Notes under the pieces: generated by a model
Told to the model about the DNA's origin: nothing
Seen by the model: only the letters and a program-made list of their open reading frames with translations
Database searches by the model: none
Position numbers and translations under genes: made by a program
Shown here: positions 1 through 9,129 of the stretch, one piece after another
Layout: every line of letters starts with the position of its first letter
How positions within the stretch are numbered: the stretch's first letter is position 1
Source of the DNA: CAWJNF01 sp963844235
GTDB taxonomy: Bacteria > Actinomycetota > Thermoleophilia > Gaiellales > Gaiellaceae
Assembly: GCA_963844235.1 (NCBI GenBank)
Contig: CAWJNF010000001.1
Span: forward strand, 728,814 to 792,813
Reading direction: 5' to 3'
DNA length: 64,000 bases

Positions 1-980
1 TAATCGTTGGTTCTCGCGTTGAAGCGCGGCGAGAGCGAGCCAAAGAAAAAGAGGCGATCGCGGACGATAGGACCGCCGATCGATCCGCCCACTTCGTTGC
101 GATTGTCGTCCTGCTTGTCATCCTGCACGGTGAAGACCGTGCGTTCATCGACCGGCGAAAGCACGAGACGCTGTACCGGCCCCGCGCTGAGGGAGCTGCC
201 GGAAAAGTAATAGTGGCCCTCGCCATGGAACTGGTTGCCGCCTGATTTGGTCACCGCGCTGATCACGCCTCCCAGCGCGCCGCCATATTCCGCAGGAATG
301 CCGACGGTCTTGACCTGGACTTCCTGCAGATACTCGAACACCGTGTTCTGGCGCGAGTGGCCTGCCAGCAAGCTGTTCGTCGAGACGCCATCAACCGTGA
401 ACTGGTTCTCGGAACCGCTGGCGCCGTTGACCTGGAATCCGCCCTCGATGTCGCCCGAGTTTACGGATGGCGCCGTCATCGCAATCGACTGGAAGCTGCG
501 ACCCTTCGGCATCCTGTCGATCTCTTCCGCCGTCACGTTGTGCGCGATGATCGTGCTGCGCGTATCCACGAGCGGAGCGCTTTCGGCGGTCACCTGGACG
601 GCTTCCGTGAGGTTGCCGACCTTCAGCGTGGCGTTGATCGTGAACGTACGGCCGAGGAAAACGTTCACGTCAGGCATTTCCTGCCGCGCGAAGCCGCTCA
701 GCTCGAAGGCGACTTTGTAAGTGCCCGGCTCGACGTCAGCGCGATAATTGCCTCCTCCGTCGGTCACTGCCGACGTGATGCGGCCCGTTTTGATATTAGT
801 GAGGGTCACCGCTACTCCGGGAAGCACGCCGCCCTGAGGATCGACAAGCTGTCCCAAAAGTGTTCCTGTGCTCTCTTGAGCCTGCGCGATACGCGCCGGT
901 CCGAGCAGCATGCCGAGCGACAACAAGAAGCACAGCAGCGCTGAGGCTGCCGGCCCCCGTTCGCGTCGTCTCGTATTCAT
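1..980 (-). CDS. TonB-dependent receptor, Oar-like, N-terminal part (runs off the window)
   Basis: This reads on the minus strand from an ATG at 978-980 and leaves the window at base 1. The start is preceded by a strong Shine-Dalgarno (AAGGAGAGG). The product begins with an Arg-rich signal peptide ending in AQA. A CarboxypepD_reg-like fold follows (GQLVDPQGGVLPGVAVTLTN). Next come the plug region (VDGVSTNSLLAG, then AEYGGALGGVISAVTKSGGN) and the first barrel strands (GGSIGGPIVRDRLFFFGS). These are hallmarks of acidobacterial Oar-like outer-membrane receptors, which import large substrates using TonB energy. The substrate is unknown. No frame break is seen in this part. It is divergent from a second receptor at 1272. 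Confidence 0.88.
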   Translation of the reverse strand, partial: MNTRRRERGPAASALLCFLLSLGMLLGPARIAQAQESTGTLLGQLVDPQGGVLPGVAVTLTNIKTGRITSAVTDGGGNYRADVEPGTYKVAFELSGFARQEMPDVNVFLGRTFTINATLKVGNLTEAVQVTAESAPLVDTRSTIIAHNVTAEEIDRMPKGRSFQSIAMTAPSVNSGDIEGGFQVNGASGSENQFTVDGVSTNSLLAGHSRQNTVFEYLQEVQVKTVGIPAEYGGALGGVISAVTKSGGNQFHGEGHYYFSGSSLSAGPVQRLVLSPVDERTVFTVQDDKQDDNRNEVGGSIGGPIVRDRLFFFGSLSPRFNARTND

Positions 981-1090
981 AGCCTCTCCTTGAAAAATGG
1001 CCTTGGCCGTCTATTCTTGGCCGTCACTATTAACGTCCAAGCGAGCGCCTTACGAGAAAGATGCCAACTTTTCCAACTTCCGAATATAGC

Positions 1091-1129
1091 AAATTGCTAA
1101 CAATTTGACGGAGCATTCCGGTCAAATTG
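1091..1129. promoter_or_regulatory. Operator-like nested palindromes between divergent receptors
   Basis: The 291-bp gap 981-1271 is AT-rich in its middle. It holds AAATTG (1091-1096) facing CAATTT (1101-1106). It also holds CAATTTGAC (1101-1109) facing GTCAAATTG (1121-1129), a perfect 9-bp inverted repeat with an 11-bp spacer. A further AAATTCAATTT lies at 1135-1145. The two palindromes share their central arm. The position midway between two divergent receptor genes suggests a dimeric repressor or activator site, but no regulator gene lies beside it. A possible -10 (TATATT, minus strand, 1083-1088) for the left gene sits next to it. Confidence 0.5.
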
Positions 1130-1271
1130 CACGCAAATTCAATTTATTGGGTGCCATTATCCAAAATAATGAAGTAGGGTTTTTCTCTGCACCCTCGATG
1201 GCTGCAAACACATGACCCCTGAAGAGTTCCATGCCTATTGCAATCGCTCGAAAATCCGATAAAACGGTGGC

Positions 1272-4200
1272 ATGCAACGCACGTTGCCGAGACTGTTACC
1301 TCTCGCGCTCGTCTTTCTGAGCGCCGGATCACTCGCCTACGGGCAAGCCACAACCGGCAGCATTTCTGGTCACGTAAAGTCGTCCGATGGCCAGGAATTG
1401 CCCGGCGTCATGATCGCGGTGACGTCGCCGATGTTGCAGGGCGCGCGCAACGGCGGTGGCGTCCGGGTCCGGCGATTATCTGTTTGCAGCGCTGCCGCCT
1501 GGCACCTACACCGTGTCGTTCGAGCTCACGGGATTTCAAACGGTCACACGCACGCAGCAGGTCGCGTCTGGGTACAACGGCCGTGTTGACGCCACGATGT
1601 CCGTGTCCGCAGTCGCCGAATCGGTCACCGTCGTCGGCGCCGATGCGCAGCCCCTTGCCGAGACGGCGCAGGTCGCCACGACGTTCAAGCAGGATTTGAT
1701 GGCGACGCTTCCGTCGAACCGGACGATTGACGCCGTCATGCTGATGGCGCCATCGGTTCATGCGACCGGGCCGCGCGGCGCGTTCTCCGTCAACGGCGCG
1801 TTGTCTTACGAAAACCTTTACACGCTGAACGGCGCCGTCATCGTCGAAAACCTGCGGGGCGCCGCGTATCCCCTCTACATCGAGGACGCTCTCCAGGAAG
1901 TGACAGTGGCGACGGCCGGCGTCTCGGCGGAATACGGCCGGTTTAGCGGCGGGATGATCAGCGCGGTCACGAAGTCTGGCGGAGACACGTTCAGCGGCTC
2001 GCTTCGCACGTCGTTCGCGAACGACTACTGGCGCTCGAAGACGCCGGCCGCCAACGATCCCAAGCGCCTCGGCGACGGTCCGGAACCCGTGACCAACCCG
2101 ATGTACGAGGCGACCCTGGGAGGCCCCATCGCGCAAAAACGTCTGTGGTTTTTTGGAGCGGCTCGCATCCGAAGCGAGGAAACCGTTCGCAGCACGCTCA
2201 TGACGAACCAGTCCTACACGCGCACCAACGACGAGAAGCGTTACGAGGGGAAGCTGACGTACGCGCCCCGGCCGGCGCACTCCCTGCAGGGGTCATACAT
2301 CAAGATCGATCAGATGCAGACGAACTTCACGTCGCAGAACGTGATGGACCTCGCGAGCCTGGCCACGCAGGTGCAGCCGTCTGATTTGCTGTCGCTGCGA
2401 TACAGCGGGATCGTTTCGCCGAATTTCTCCGTCGAGGCGCAGTACTCGAGCCGCCACTTGACGCTGAATACGCGGAGCGGACACGCGCGACAGAATCAAC
2501 GGCACCCTGCTCGTGGACGTCTCGAGAAACGCGCGCTACTGGAGCCCGACGTTCTGCAGCGTCTGCGGCGACGAGAACCGCGACAACGACGATTTTTTCG
2601 CCAAGGGTTCCTACTTTCTGTCGACCGCGAGCCACGGGCGCACACCACTTGGTCTTCGGCTACGACCGCTTCAACGACCAGATGCTGCAGAACGCCTACG
2701 CCAGCGGCAGCGATTACCGGATTCAGGGCACCAGTTCCATCCGGAGCGCCGACGGCGCGTCGGTGTTTCCGCAGTTCATGCCGAATTCCACCCAGATCTG
2801 GTATACGCCCGTGAAGGAGACGAGCCGCGGGTCGAACCTCAGGATGCACTCGCTGTTTCTCAACGACAACTGGCGTGTCGGCGACCGCATCAGCCTCAAT
2901 CTGGGCGTGCGATGGGACAAGAACAGCGCGGAGGATGGCGGCGGCGCTATCGTGGCGAACAAGGGCCTGTTGAGCCCGCGCATGGCCGTCACCTGGGACC
3001 CGACAGGGGAAGGACGATGGGCGCTCAATTCGAGCTATGCCCGGTATGTCGATGCCGATGACGAGCAGCGTGGCAGCGTCGACGACCGCCGCCGGCAACG
3101 CTGCGGTCTACATCTGGCTGTACCAGGGCCCGGCCATCAATCCCGATCCCGACCGGACCGCTCGTGACGAGCGACGTTGCGATTGGGCGCGTATTCGATT
3201 GGTTTGATGCCAATGGCGGTATCGATGGGCGGACTGTCGGTTCATTCGCTGCCTGGCAAGAACATCCAGATTCAGAAATCGCTGAAGTCGCCCAACGCCG
3301 ACGAGTACACGGTCGGCACGAGCCGCAGCCTGGGCGGGCGCGGCACTCTCCGGGTGGATGCAATATGGCGCAGCTACCACGACTTCTACAGCCAGCGCGC
3401 GGACATGTCGACCGGAAGCGTCAAGGACGATCTCGGCAATCTCTACGATCTCTTCCTCGTCGAGAACACGAACAACGTGAAGCGCCGCTATTCGGGACTC
3501 GTGACGCAAGCCAGCATGCGGCTGAGCGACAGCATCGACGTGGGAGGCAACTACACCCTCTCGCGCACGTGGGGCAACTTCGACGGCGAAACGAGCGGAG
3601 CGGGACCGTCGGTCGCGCAGGTGTCCGCCTATCCCGAATACAAGAGCGCCGAGTGGAACTCGCCCGAAGGCGATCTGGCGGCGGACCAGCGTCATCGTGC
3701 GCGTCTATGGGCGACGATTGAGTCGCCGATGCCGGAGGGCGCAGGGTCGCTTACGTTCGGCCTTCTGCAGCAGGTAGGGTCCGGGGTGCCGTACGGCGCC
3801 GTTGGAACGGGGAGTTCGGGAATCAATGCGGCGCCTTACGTGACCAATCCGGGCTACGTGGCACCGCAGTCGCCCTCAGGCACGGTCGATTACTACTTCA
3901 CGGCTCGCGATGCGTTCCGCACGGAGACGACGTTTCGCACGGACCTGTCGGTGAACTATGCCTATCGGATCCGTGCAGGCCGCGCCCAACCGGAGCTGTT
4001 CTTTCACGGCGAAGTGCTGAACCTCTTCAGAGACTTCCAGCTCTGCGGATGCGGCGCGTCGGCGTTCACCAACGGCGGCGGCACCGATTTGACGACGATC
4101 GGGCAGGCAGTGCGGACGCCGCGCAATGCGCCGACCGTTTATCAGGCGTTCAATCCGTTCACGACGACCCCTGTCAGGGGGGTCAACTGGGATTACGGCA

Positions 4201-4292
4201 CGGCTTCCGGCTCGGCATTCGGCACACCGCTCAACCATCTCGCGTACACGACACCCCGCCTGTTCCGGTTTTCGGTCGGCATCCGTTTCTAG
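1272..4292 (+). CDS. TonB-dependent receptor, Oar-like (several frame breaks)
   Basis: This is an outer-membrane receptor of about 1000 residues. It starts at ATG 1272 with a signal peptide (LVFLSAGSLAYGQA) and the carboxypeptidase-regulatory fold. The plug has AEYGRFSGGMISAVTKSGG and the barrel ends in FRFSVGIRF at 4292. The conserved protein changes frame near 1460, 2490, 3050, 3170 and 3225, so no single open frame covers it. The longest clean pieces are 1456-2490 and 3225-4292. The breaks look like single-base indels because homology resumes at once. No SusD or transporter partner is adjacent, and the substrate is unknown. The stop codon TAG opens a heptamer repeat. Confidence 0.82.
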
Positions 4293-4340
4293 AGCTCAGA
4301 GCCTAAGGCCCAGAGCCTAGAGCCCAGAGCCCAAAGCCTG
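4292..4340. repeat. Heptamer array, unit GAGCCYA
   Basis: Seven 7-bp units run head to tail between the receptor stop and folE: GAGCTCA, GAGCCTA, AGGCCCA, GAGCCTA, GAGCCCA, GAGCCCA, AAGCCTG. The first base is the last base of the receptor stop codon. The array ends directly at the folE -10 box. It belongs to the window-wide family of locus-specific heptamer arrays. Confidence 0.75.
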
Positions 4341-4346
4341 TACAAT
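4341..4346 (+). promoter_or_regulatory. folE -10 element (leaderless type)
   Basis: TACAAT lies at 4341-4346, 8 nt before the folE ATG at 4355. Initiation about 7 nt downstream of a -10 box would place the transcript start at or next to the A of the ATG. No Shine-Dalgarno is present. The -35 region falls in the GAGCCYA array and shows no TTGACA-like sequence. Confidence 0.5.
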
Positions 4347-4354
4347 TCTTCGTA

Positions 4355-4948
4355 ATGCAGCAGCTGATCCGGCAGCTCCTTGCCGAGCTCGGTGAAGAGC
4401 CGGGCCGCGAGGGGCTCCTGAACACCCCGAAGCGCGTCGAAAAGGCGCTCAGGTTCCTCACAAGCGGCTACAACATGGACGTCGACGAAGTCCTCAACGA
4501 CGCGCTGTTCACGGTCGAATACAGCGAGATGGTGATCGTCAAGGACATCGACTTCTACAGCTTGTGCGAGCACCACATGCTGCCGTTCTTCGGCAAGTGC
4601 CACGTCGCCTACATCCCGCGAACCAAGGTGATCGGCCTCAGCAAGATTCCGCGGCTCGTCGACATCTTCAGCCGCCGGCTCCAGATACAGGAGCGGCTCA
4701 CCAGCCAGATCGCGGAGACGATTCGCGAGAAAATCAACCCGCTGGGCGTCGCGGTCGTGATGGAAGCCACGCACCTCTGCATGTCGATGCGCGGGGTGGA
4801 GAAGCAGAACTCGTTCTGCGTGACGAGCTCGATGCTCGGCGGATTCAGAGACAATGTCCGGACGCGCATGGAATTCCTCGAGCTCATCAAGCTTCGCACT
4901 GCGCTCCGCACATCGTCCGAGCCGATGGCCGCGTGTGTCGATGAATAA
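4355..4948 (+). CDS. folE: GTP cyclohydrolase I
   Basis: It converts GTP to 7,8-dihydroneopterin triphosphate, the first step of folate (and queuosine) synthesis, in the cytosol. The 197-residue length is normal for the bacterial enzyme. The zinc-binding signature SLCEHHMLPFFGK is present (C71, H74), and the third ligand C142 lies in THLCMSMRG. The GTP-binding segment MRGVEKQNS is intact. The ATG at 4355 is chosen because it begins the conserved helix and follows the -10 box. The gene overlaps the next start by 8 nt (ATGAATAA), so the two are probably translated together. Confidence 0.97.
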   Translation: MQQLIRQLLAELGEEPGREGLLNTPKRVEKALRFLTSGYNMDVDEVLNDALFTVEYSEMVIVKDIDFYSLCEHHMLPFFGKCHVAYIPRTKVIGLSKIPRLVDIFSRRLQIQERLTSQIAETIREKINPLGVAVVMEATHLCMSMRGVEKQNSFCVTSSMLGGFRDNVRTRMEFLELIKLRTALRTSSEPMAACVDE

Positions 4949-5621
4949 ATCGATTGTCCATCGTCTGTGGGTGTTGACGGCCGTTGTCGCGTTTCTGTGT
5001 GCCGGCTCACTCGAGGGCCAGACGAAAAAGCCGCCGCCAACGACGCGCAAGCCGGCACCGGCCGCGCGCAAGCCCACGGTGGCGCCTGCCGAGATCACGT
5101 GCCCGTCACCGCTCGGCGCGGGGGTCAAGACCAAACGCGAATACTGCGATGTGCTGACCGGGCGGAATCCGAAGGAAGGCATCCTCATCAAGCTGCCGCC
5201 GCATCGGGGTCCGGTGACGCTGCGGTTCAACCTGCACAACCGCCACACGTATTCTGAAGAAGAGGTGCGCCTCAAGACGGCATTTGCCTCGTACGTCGCG
5301 GGGATAGGCGTCTTGACGCTCGACAACACGCTGTTGACCCGCGCGGCTGTCGCCAGCGAGTTCCGCCGCCCGGAAGATTTACTCGAGCGCATCACCGGGG
5401 GAGCGGGCCCAGGTGGCGTCAAAGCCGTCGCGCCTGTCGGCACCGAGCCGATCACGCTGCAGCTTCCCGCGGAGCTCGCCGAAGTCACGATCCTCGGCGA
5501 GAAACTGACGGTGCTCCGCGCCGACGGCCAGTCGGCCAATTACTCCGCGTCTGGGCGCCCGATTGCCATCATCAGCGACGTGACTGTGGAGTACACTCCG
5601 GCGCCGGCTCGGGCAAAATGA
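4941..5621 (+). CDS. Secreted protein of unknown function
   Basis: This 226-residue product starts at ATG 4941 inside the end of folE. It has a signal peptide (about residues 1-25, VVAFLCAGSLEGQT). A Pro/Lys/Ala-rich linker (residues 26-50) follows, then a compact domain with EITCPSPLGAG and REYCDVLTGRNPKEG. Two cysteines in the mature part could form a disulfide. The central stretch GPVTLRFNLHNRHTYSEEEV suggests a beta-rich fold. I do not recognise the family. Coupling to folE is positional only and does not imply a folate role. Confidence 0.7.
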   Translation: MNKSIVHRLWVLTAVVAFLCAGSLEGQTKKPPPTTRKPAPAARKPTVAPAEITCPSPLGAGVKTKREYCDVLTGRNPKEGILIKLPPHRGPVTLRFNLHNRHTYSEEEVRLKTAFASYVAGIGVLTLDNTLLTRAAVASEFRRPEDLLERITGGAGPGGVKAVAPVGTEPITLQLPAELAEVTILGEKLTVLRADGQSANYSASGRPIAIISDVTVEYTPAPARAK

Positions 5622-5710
5622 ATTGGAAGATTGGAAGATTGAAGATTGCGAGAATGTTGTTGGATTGAGGATTGTCGATTGACAATCCTCCAATCTACCA
5701 ATCTTCCAAT
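5622..5710. repeat. Heptamer/octamer hairpin, ATTGGAAG type
   Basis: Left arm units read ATTGGAAG, ATTGGAAG, ATTGAAG, ATTGCGAG from 5622. The right arm (about 5680-5710) reads CCAATCTACCAATCTTCCAAT and complements the left. The ATG of the next gene (5709-5711) begins in the last two bases of the right arm, so the hairpin abuts or hides that start. Confidence 0.7.
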
Positions 5711-6419
5711 GCGCGTTTCATCGTCAGAACTAATTTCGATTGTCGTGCCCGTGTACAACGAGGCGCGCACCGTGCGGCAGGTGATCGATCGCCTGCTGCA
5801 GATTCCGCTTCCCGCTCCGCGCGAAATTATCGTCGTCAACGACGGCTCGACCGATGGCACGCGCGAAGTGCTCGACGGCATCGCGCCGGTGGACGGCGTC
5901 CTGTCGATCGTCCACGCGCAAGTGAACGCGGGGAAGGGCAGTGCTATCCGCGTGGGGTTCTCGCAGGCGCGCGGCACCATCGTGGCCATTCAGGACGCAG
6001 ACCTCGAGCTCGATCCCGTGCAGCTGGCCGGCCTCGTCCAGCCGATCCTCGATGGCGAAGCAGACGTCGTGTACGGCTCGCGCTTTCTGGCCGGGCGGCC
6101 TCAGGGGCCGTGGCTGTCGATTGCGGCCAACCGGGGTCTGACGTGGTTTACGAACGTCCTGTTCCGCGGCAATCTGACCGACATGGAGACCTGCTACAAG
6201 ATCATGGCGACTCCTGTCGCGCGCAGCCTCAAGCTCGAGTCGAACCGCTTCGATATCGAGCCCGAGATCACGGCCAAGCTGCTGCGCCAGCGCCGCCGTA
6301 TCGTCGAACGGCCTGTCGTGTTCGATCCGAGAAACCGCGCAAGCGGCAAGAAGATCGGGTGGCGCGATGGAGTGCACGCGATCGCGGTGCTGTTGAAATA
6401 CAGATTCCAGCGGTTCTAA
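5709..6419 (+). CDS. Family 2 glycosyltransferase (polyprenyl-phosphate sugar transferase type)
   Basis: This 236-residue cytosolic GT-A enzyme resembles dolichol-phosphate mannosyltransferase (DPM1). Nucleotide-sugar motifs are present: SIVVPVYNEA at residues 10-19, NDGSTDG at 44-50 and the QDADLELDP metal/acceptor loop at 95-103. The acceptor segment GNLTDMETCYK is also present. No C-terminal membrane segments are seen, so it is the short soluble form. The same frame is open upstream through the repeat, but ATG 5709 immediately precedes the conserved core and is preferred. It lies 6 bp before a membrane glycosyltransferase that could use its lipid-linked sugar. Confidence 0.9.
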   Translation: MRVSSSELISIVVPVYNEARTVRQVIDRLLQIPLPAPREIIVVNDGSTDGTREVLDGIAPVDGVLSIVHAQVNAGKGSAIRVGFSQARGTIVAIQDADLELDPVQLAGLVQPILDGEADVVYGSRFLAGRPQGPWLSIAANRGLTWFTNVLFRGNLTDMETCYKIMATPVARSLKLESNRFDIEPEITAKLLRQRRRIVERPVVFDPRNRASGKKIGWRDGVHAIAVLLKYRFQRF

Positions 6420-6425
6420 GATTCT

Positions 6426-7963
6426 TTGCGCATTTCCTATCTCATCGCGGCAGCCGCGGCGTTAACCGTTGCCGTTGTCGGATTCTGCTGGGGCACCTAC
6501 GCGGCCGGCGGATCGGATTCGTCGTGCTATGCGTTGATGGCCGACGCATTCGCGTCGGGCGCGCTCCAGCCAACCAGCGAGCTCGCGGCGCAGGTGCCAT
6601 GGCCGGACGCGGCGAGCACGTTCACGCCTGGCGGCTTCGTCCCGTCCGAAACCAACCCTGCCGCGTCGGCGCCCGTCTGCGCACCAGGTTTTTCGTTGCT
6701 GCTCGCGCCGCTCATCGCAGTTGGCGGTCTCGATGCGGCGTTCATCCTTACGCCGATTGCGGGCGCGCTGCTCGTATGGCTGACGTTTGTGGCGGGCCGC
6801 CGCCTGGCGGGCCCGATCGCCGGTGTGATGGCGTCCGTGCTGATTGCCGCGAGCCCGGCATTGCTGTATCAGGTCGTTCAGCCCATGAATGACGTCACGA
6901 CAGCCGCGTTGTGGATGGCGACGTTCGTCGGTCTCATTCACAGGCGGTGGGTGGTCGCGGGTGTGTTCTGCGGTTTGGCCCTGCTTGTTCGGCCAAACCT
7001 GGCGCCGCTCGCGCTTGTCGCAGGCTTCTTCGTTCTTGGGACTGGGGATCGGGGATTCGGGATTAGAAATGTCGCGCAGTTTGTCGTCGCAGCGATTCCG
7101 TTCGGTCTCCTGGTGCTGTGGCTGAACAACGGCTTGTACGGCAGTCCATTCCGCACCGGCTACGGTCAGCTCGGACACCTCTTCAGCCTGTCGGCATTCT
7201 CCGTGAACGCATCACGATATTTCAGCTGGCTGGTCGAGACCCACACGCCTTTTCCGCTGCTGGCTTTTGCCGCGCCGTTCGTCGTCGCGCGCGAGAAGCG
7301 AGGAGATGTGGCGCTTTCAATCGGCCTCATTCTCGCAACGTGCGCGATCTATTTTTTCTACACGCCCTTCGATGAATGGTCGTACCTGCGGTTTCTTCTG
7401 CCGGCGATTGCGTTGATGGTGCTGTTGGCAAGCGCCGTGACTGTGCATTTGTTGACCCTGATGTTGTCGCGCATCCGAGGCGCCTCTGCGTCGATCGTCG
7501 TTCTCATCACCGCGAGCCTCGCCATCTTCTGCGTCCGCACGGCCGACGATCGGCTCGCGTTCAAGTTGAAATTTCTCGAACAGCGGTATCGCAGCGCCGG
7601 CCTCATCGTCCGCGACCGGCTGCCGCCGAATGCCGTCATCCTGTCAGTGTGGGACAGCGGTGCGGTGCGATTTCACGGCCGGAAGGAAGCGTTGTCGTGG
7701 GCGGGGCTCGACCCGGCATGGCTCGACCGCAGCCTCGCATGGCTCGGCGAGCACGGCCGCGCGCCGTACATCCTCGTCGAGTCGTGGGAAGAGCCGGCGT
7801 TCCGCAACCGATTCGGGAACATCAGCGACATCGGCAAACTCGACTGGCCGCCGAAATACGAAATAGACGAGTCGTACGCATCTTCGATCCGAGCGATCGG
7901 GCGAAATACGATCGCGGCGAGAACGTGGCAACGGAGTATCTATGGCCGCTGCGCGCGCCATAA
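6426..7963 (+). CDS. Polytopic membrane glycosyltransferase, GT39/ArnT-like (late frame break)
   Basis: It starts at TTG 6426. The 510-residue protein has about ten hydrophobic segments through residue 370 (AAAAALTVAVVGFCWGTY, GFSLLLAPLIAVGGLDAAF and others). A periplasmic C-terminal part follows (GRKEALSWAGLDPAWLDRSL). This layout fits lipid-linked sugar transferases of the mannosyltransferase superfamily. The original frame stays open past 8200, but a natural ending (VRIFDPSDRAKYDRGE, then EYLWPLRAP) appears one frame over from about 7871 and stops at 7963, so I place one indel there. Residues about 205-214 are encoded by an in-frame heptamer array. It overlaps the next gene by 22 nt. Confidence 0.75.
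7038..7066. repeat. Heptamer array inside a coding sequence
   Basis: The units ACTGGGG, ATCGGGG, ATTCGGG and ATTAGAA follow a GGG within the membrane glycosyltransferase gene. They encode GTGDRGFGIRN between two membrane segments without breaking the frame. The same ATTCGGG/ATTAGGG-type unit forms intergenic arrays at 40698, 43533 and 44262. Confidence 0.65.
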
Positions 7964-9000
7964 GCGCGCTACGCGAGCACGCGATAGGCGAATCGCTGTT
8001 TGGTCCCACGACGCTTGCCGAAGCTATCGATCGGCTCGGTTTCGTGCAGGCCGATCCCATTCGATCGCCGGCGCGCGCGCAGGATCTCATCCTCAGGCAT
8101 CGTGTTCGCGGATACCACGCGGGCGATCTCGAGCGGCACTATGCGTCGCTGGACATCGAAGAAGACTACTTGTATGCCTACGGATTTCTGTCGAAGCAGG
8201 TATGGCAGCTGCTGCATCCGCGAAAGCGCACGCCTCTTCGCGCGCTCGAGAAAAAAGTGCTCGACACGGTCATGCAAATGGGTGAGGCGCATCCACGAGA
8301 GCTGGAGGCGCACCTTGGCAAGCGCCGCGTCGTGAACGCGTGGGGCGGCTATTCGAAAGCGACAACCCACGCGCTGGAGTGGCTGCATTGGCGAGGATTG
8401 CTTCGCATTGTGCGGCGCGAACATGGAATCAGAGTGTACCGGCCGGCCTCGTTGCCAGACGCCGCGCCGCCCCCAGGCGATCGGCTTCGTTCGCTCATCA
8501 TGGTTTACGCGCGCATCTTCGCGCCCTCACCGGAAAAGTCGCTGCATTCGGTCATCGCCCGCCATCGAGATCTCGGCAACACGCGAAAAATGTTGAACGT
8601 CATGATCGCCGAGGGCGAGCTGCGCCAGGAGGTAGTGGACGGGATCAACTATGTATGGCCGGTCCTCGTAGCAGGCCGTGACCTGCCACGTGAGGTGCGA
8701 TGTCTGGCCCCGTTCGACCCGATCGTCTGGGACCGTGCGCGATTCGAACATCTGTGGGGATGGGCCTATCGCTTCGAGGCCTACACGCCGGTGAAAAAAC
8801 GCGTGCGCGGTTATTACGCGATGCCGATGTTGTGGAAGACCGACGTGACGGGTTGGGTTAACGCGGCCATCGTTGGCGGCGCACTCGACGTGAAGGTCGG
8901 CTTTATCAACGGGCGACCGCGCGGCGCCGAATTCCGGCGCGAGCTCGATGCAGAGATCGCCCGGCTCGCGGAGTTCTTGCGATCACAGCCCGGTTCCTGA
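7942..9000 (+). CDS. Winged-helix DNA glycosylase, YcaQ/AlkX (HTH_42) family
   Basis: This 352-residue protein has no signal peptide. The N-terminal part (residues 5-50) carries FVQADPIRSPARAQDL, the family signature near the catalytic Gln. It is followed by winged-helix repeats (TTHALEWLHWRGLLRIVRREHGIRVY) and the conserved FDPIVWDRARFEHLWGWAYRFEAY block. Known members (E. coli YcaQ, Streptomyces AlkZ) unhook bulky or crosslinked alkylated purines, so a role in alkylation or crosslink repair is likely. There is no antibiotic cluster nearby, which favours the general-repair AlkX branch. The stop codon touches a hairpin repeat. Confidence 0.88.
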   Translation: MAAARAISALREHAIGESLFGPTTLAEAIDRLGFVQADPIRSPARAQDLILRHRVRGYHAGDLERHYASLDIEEDYLYAYGFLSKQVWQLLHPRKRTPLRALEKKVLDTVMQMGEAHPRELEAHLGKRRVVNAWGGYSKATTHALEWLHWRGLLRIVRREHGIRVYRPASLPDAAPPPGDRLRSLIMVYARIFAPSPEKSLHSVIARHRDLGNTRKMLNVMIAEGELRQEVVDGINYVWPVLVAGRDLPREVRCLAPFDPIVWDRARFEHLWGWAYRFEAYTPVKKRVRGYYAMPMLWKTDVTGWVNAAIVGGALDVKVGFINGRPRGAEFRRELDAEIARLAEFLRSQPGS

Positions 9001-9068
9001 ACAGGAGAATAGGAGCTTAGGAGAACTCTCTTTTCAAAAGATTCTTCCTAATCTCCTACGTTCCTGTT
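9000..9068. repeat. Long imperfect hairpin of AGGAG-type heptamers
   Basis: Bases 9000-9025 (AACAGGAGAATAGGAGCTTA then GGAGAA) face 9042-9068 (TTCTTCCTAATCTCCTACG then TTCCTGTT). The two arms of about 26 bp are nearly complementary around a 16-nt loop. The array begins at the stop codon of the YcaQ-like gene and ends before the oxidoreductase promoter. It could act as a terminator-like structure but has no T-run. Confidence 0.75.
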
Positions 9069-9116
9069 TGTCGTTTCTACGGCCGTCACCGCGCGTTTTC
9101 CGTTTTTCCGTTCTTG

Positions 9117-9122
9117 TATCAT
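9117..9122 (+). promoter_or_regulatory. -10 element of the oxidoreductase gene (leaderless type)
   Basis: TATCAT at 9117-9122 lies 7 nt before the ATG at 9130, with no Shine-Dalgarno between. A T/C-rich stretch (9062-9115) precedes it. Confidence 0.4.
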
Positions 9123-9129
9123 TAGGCCC

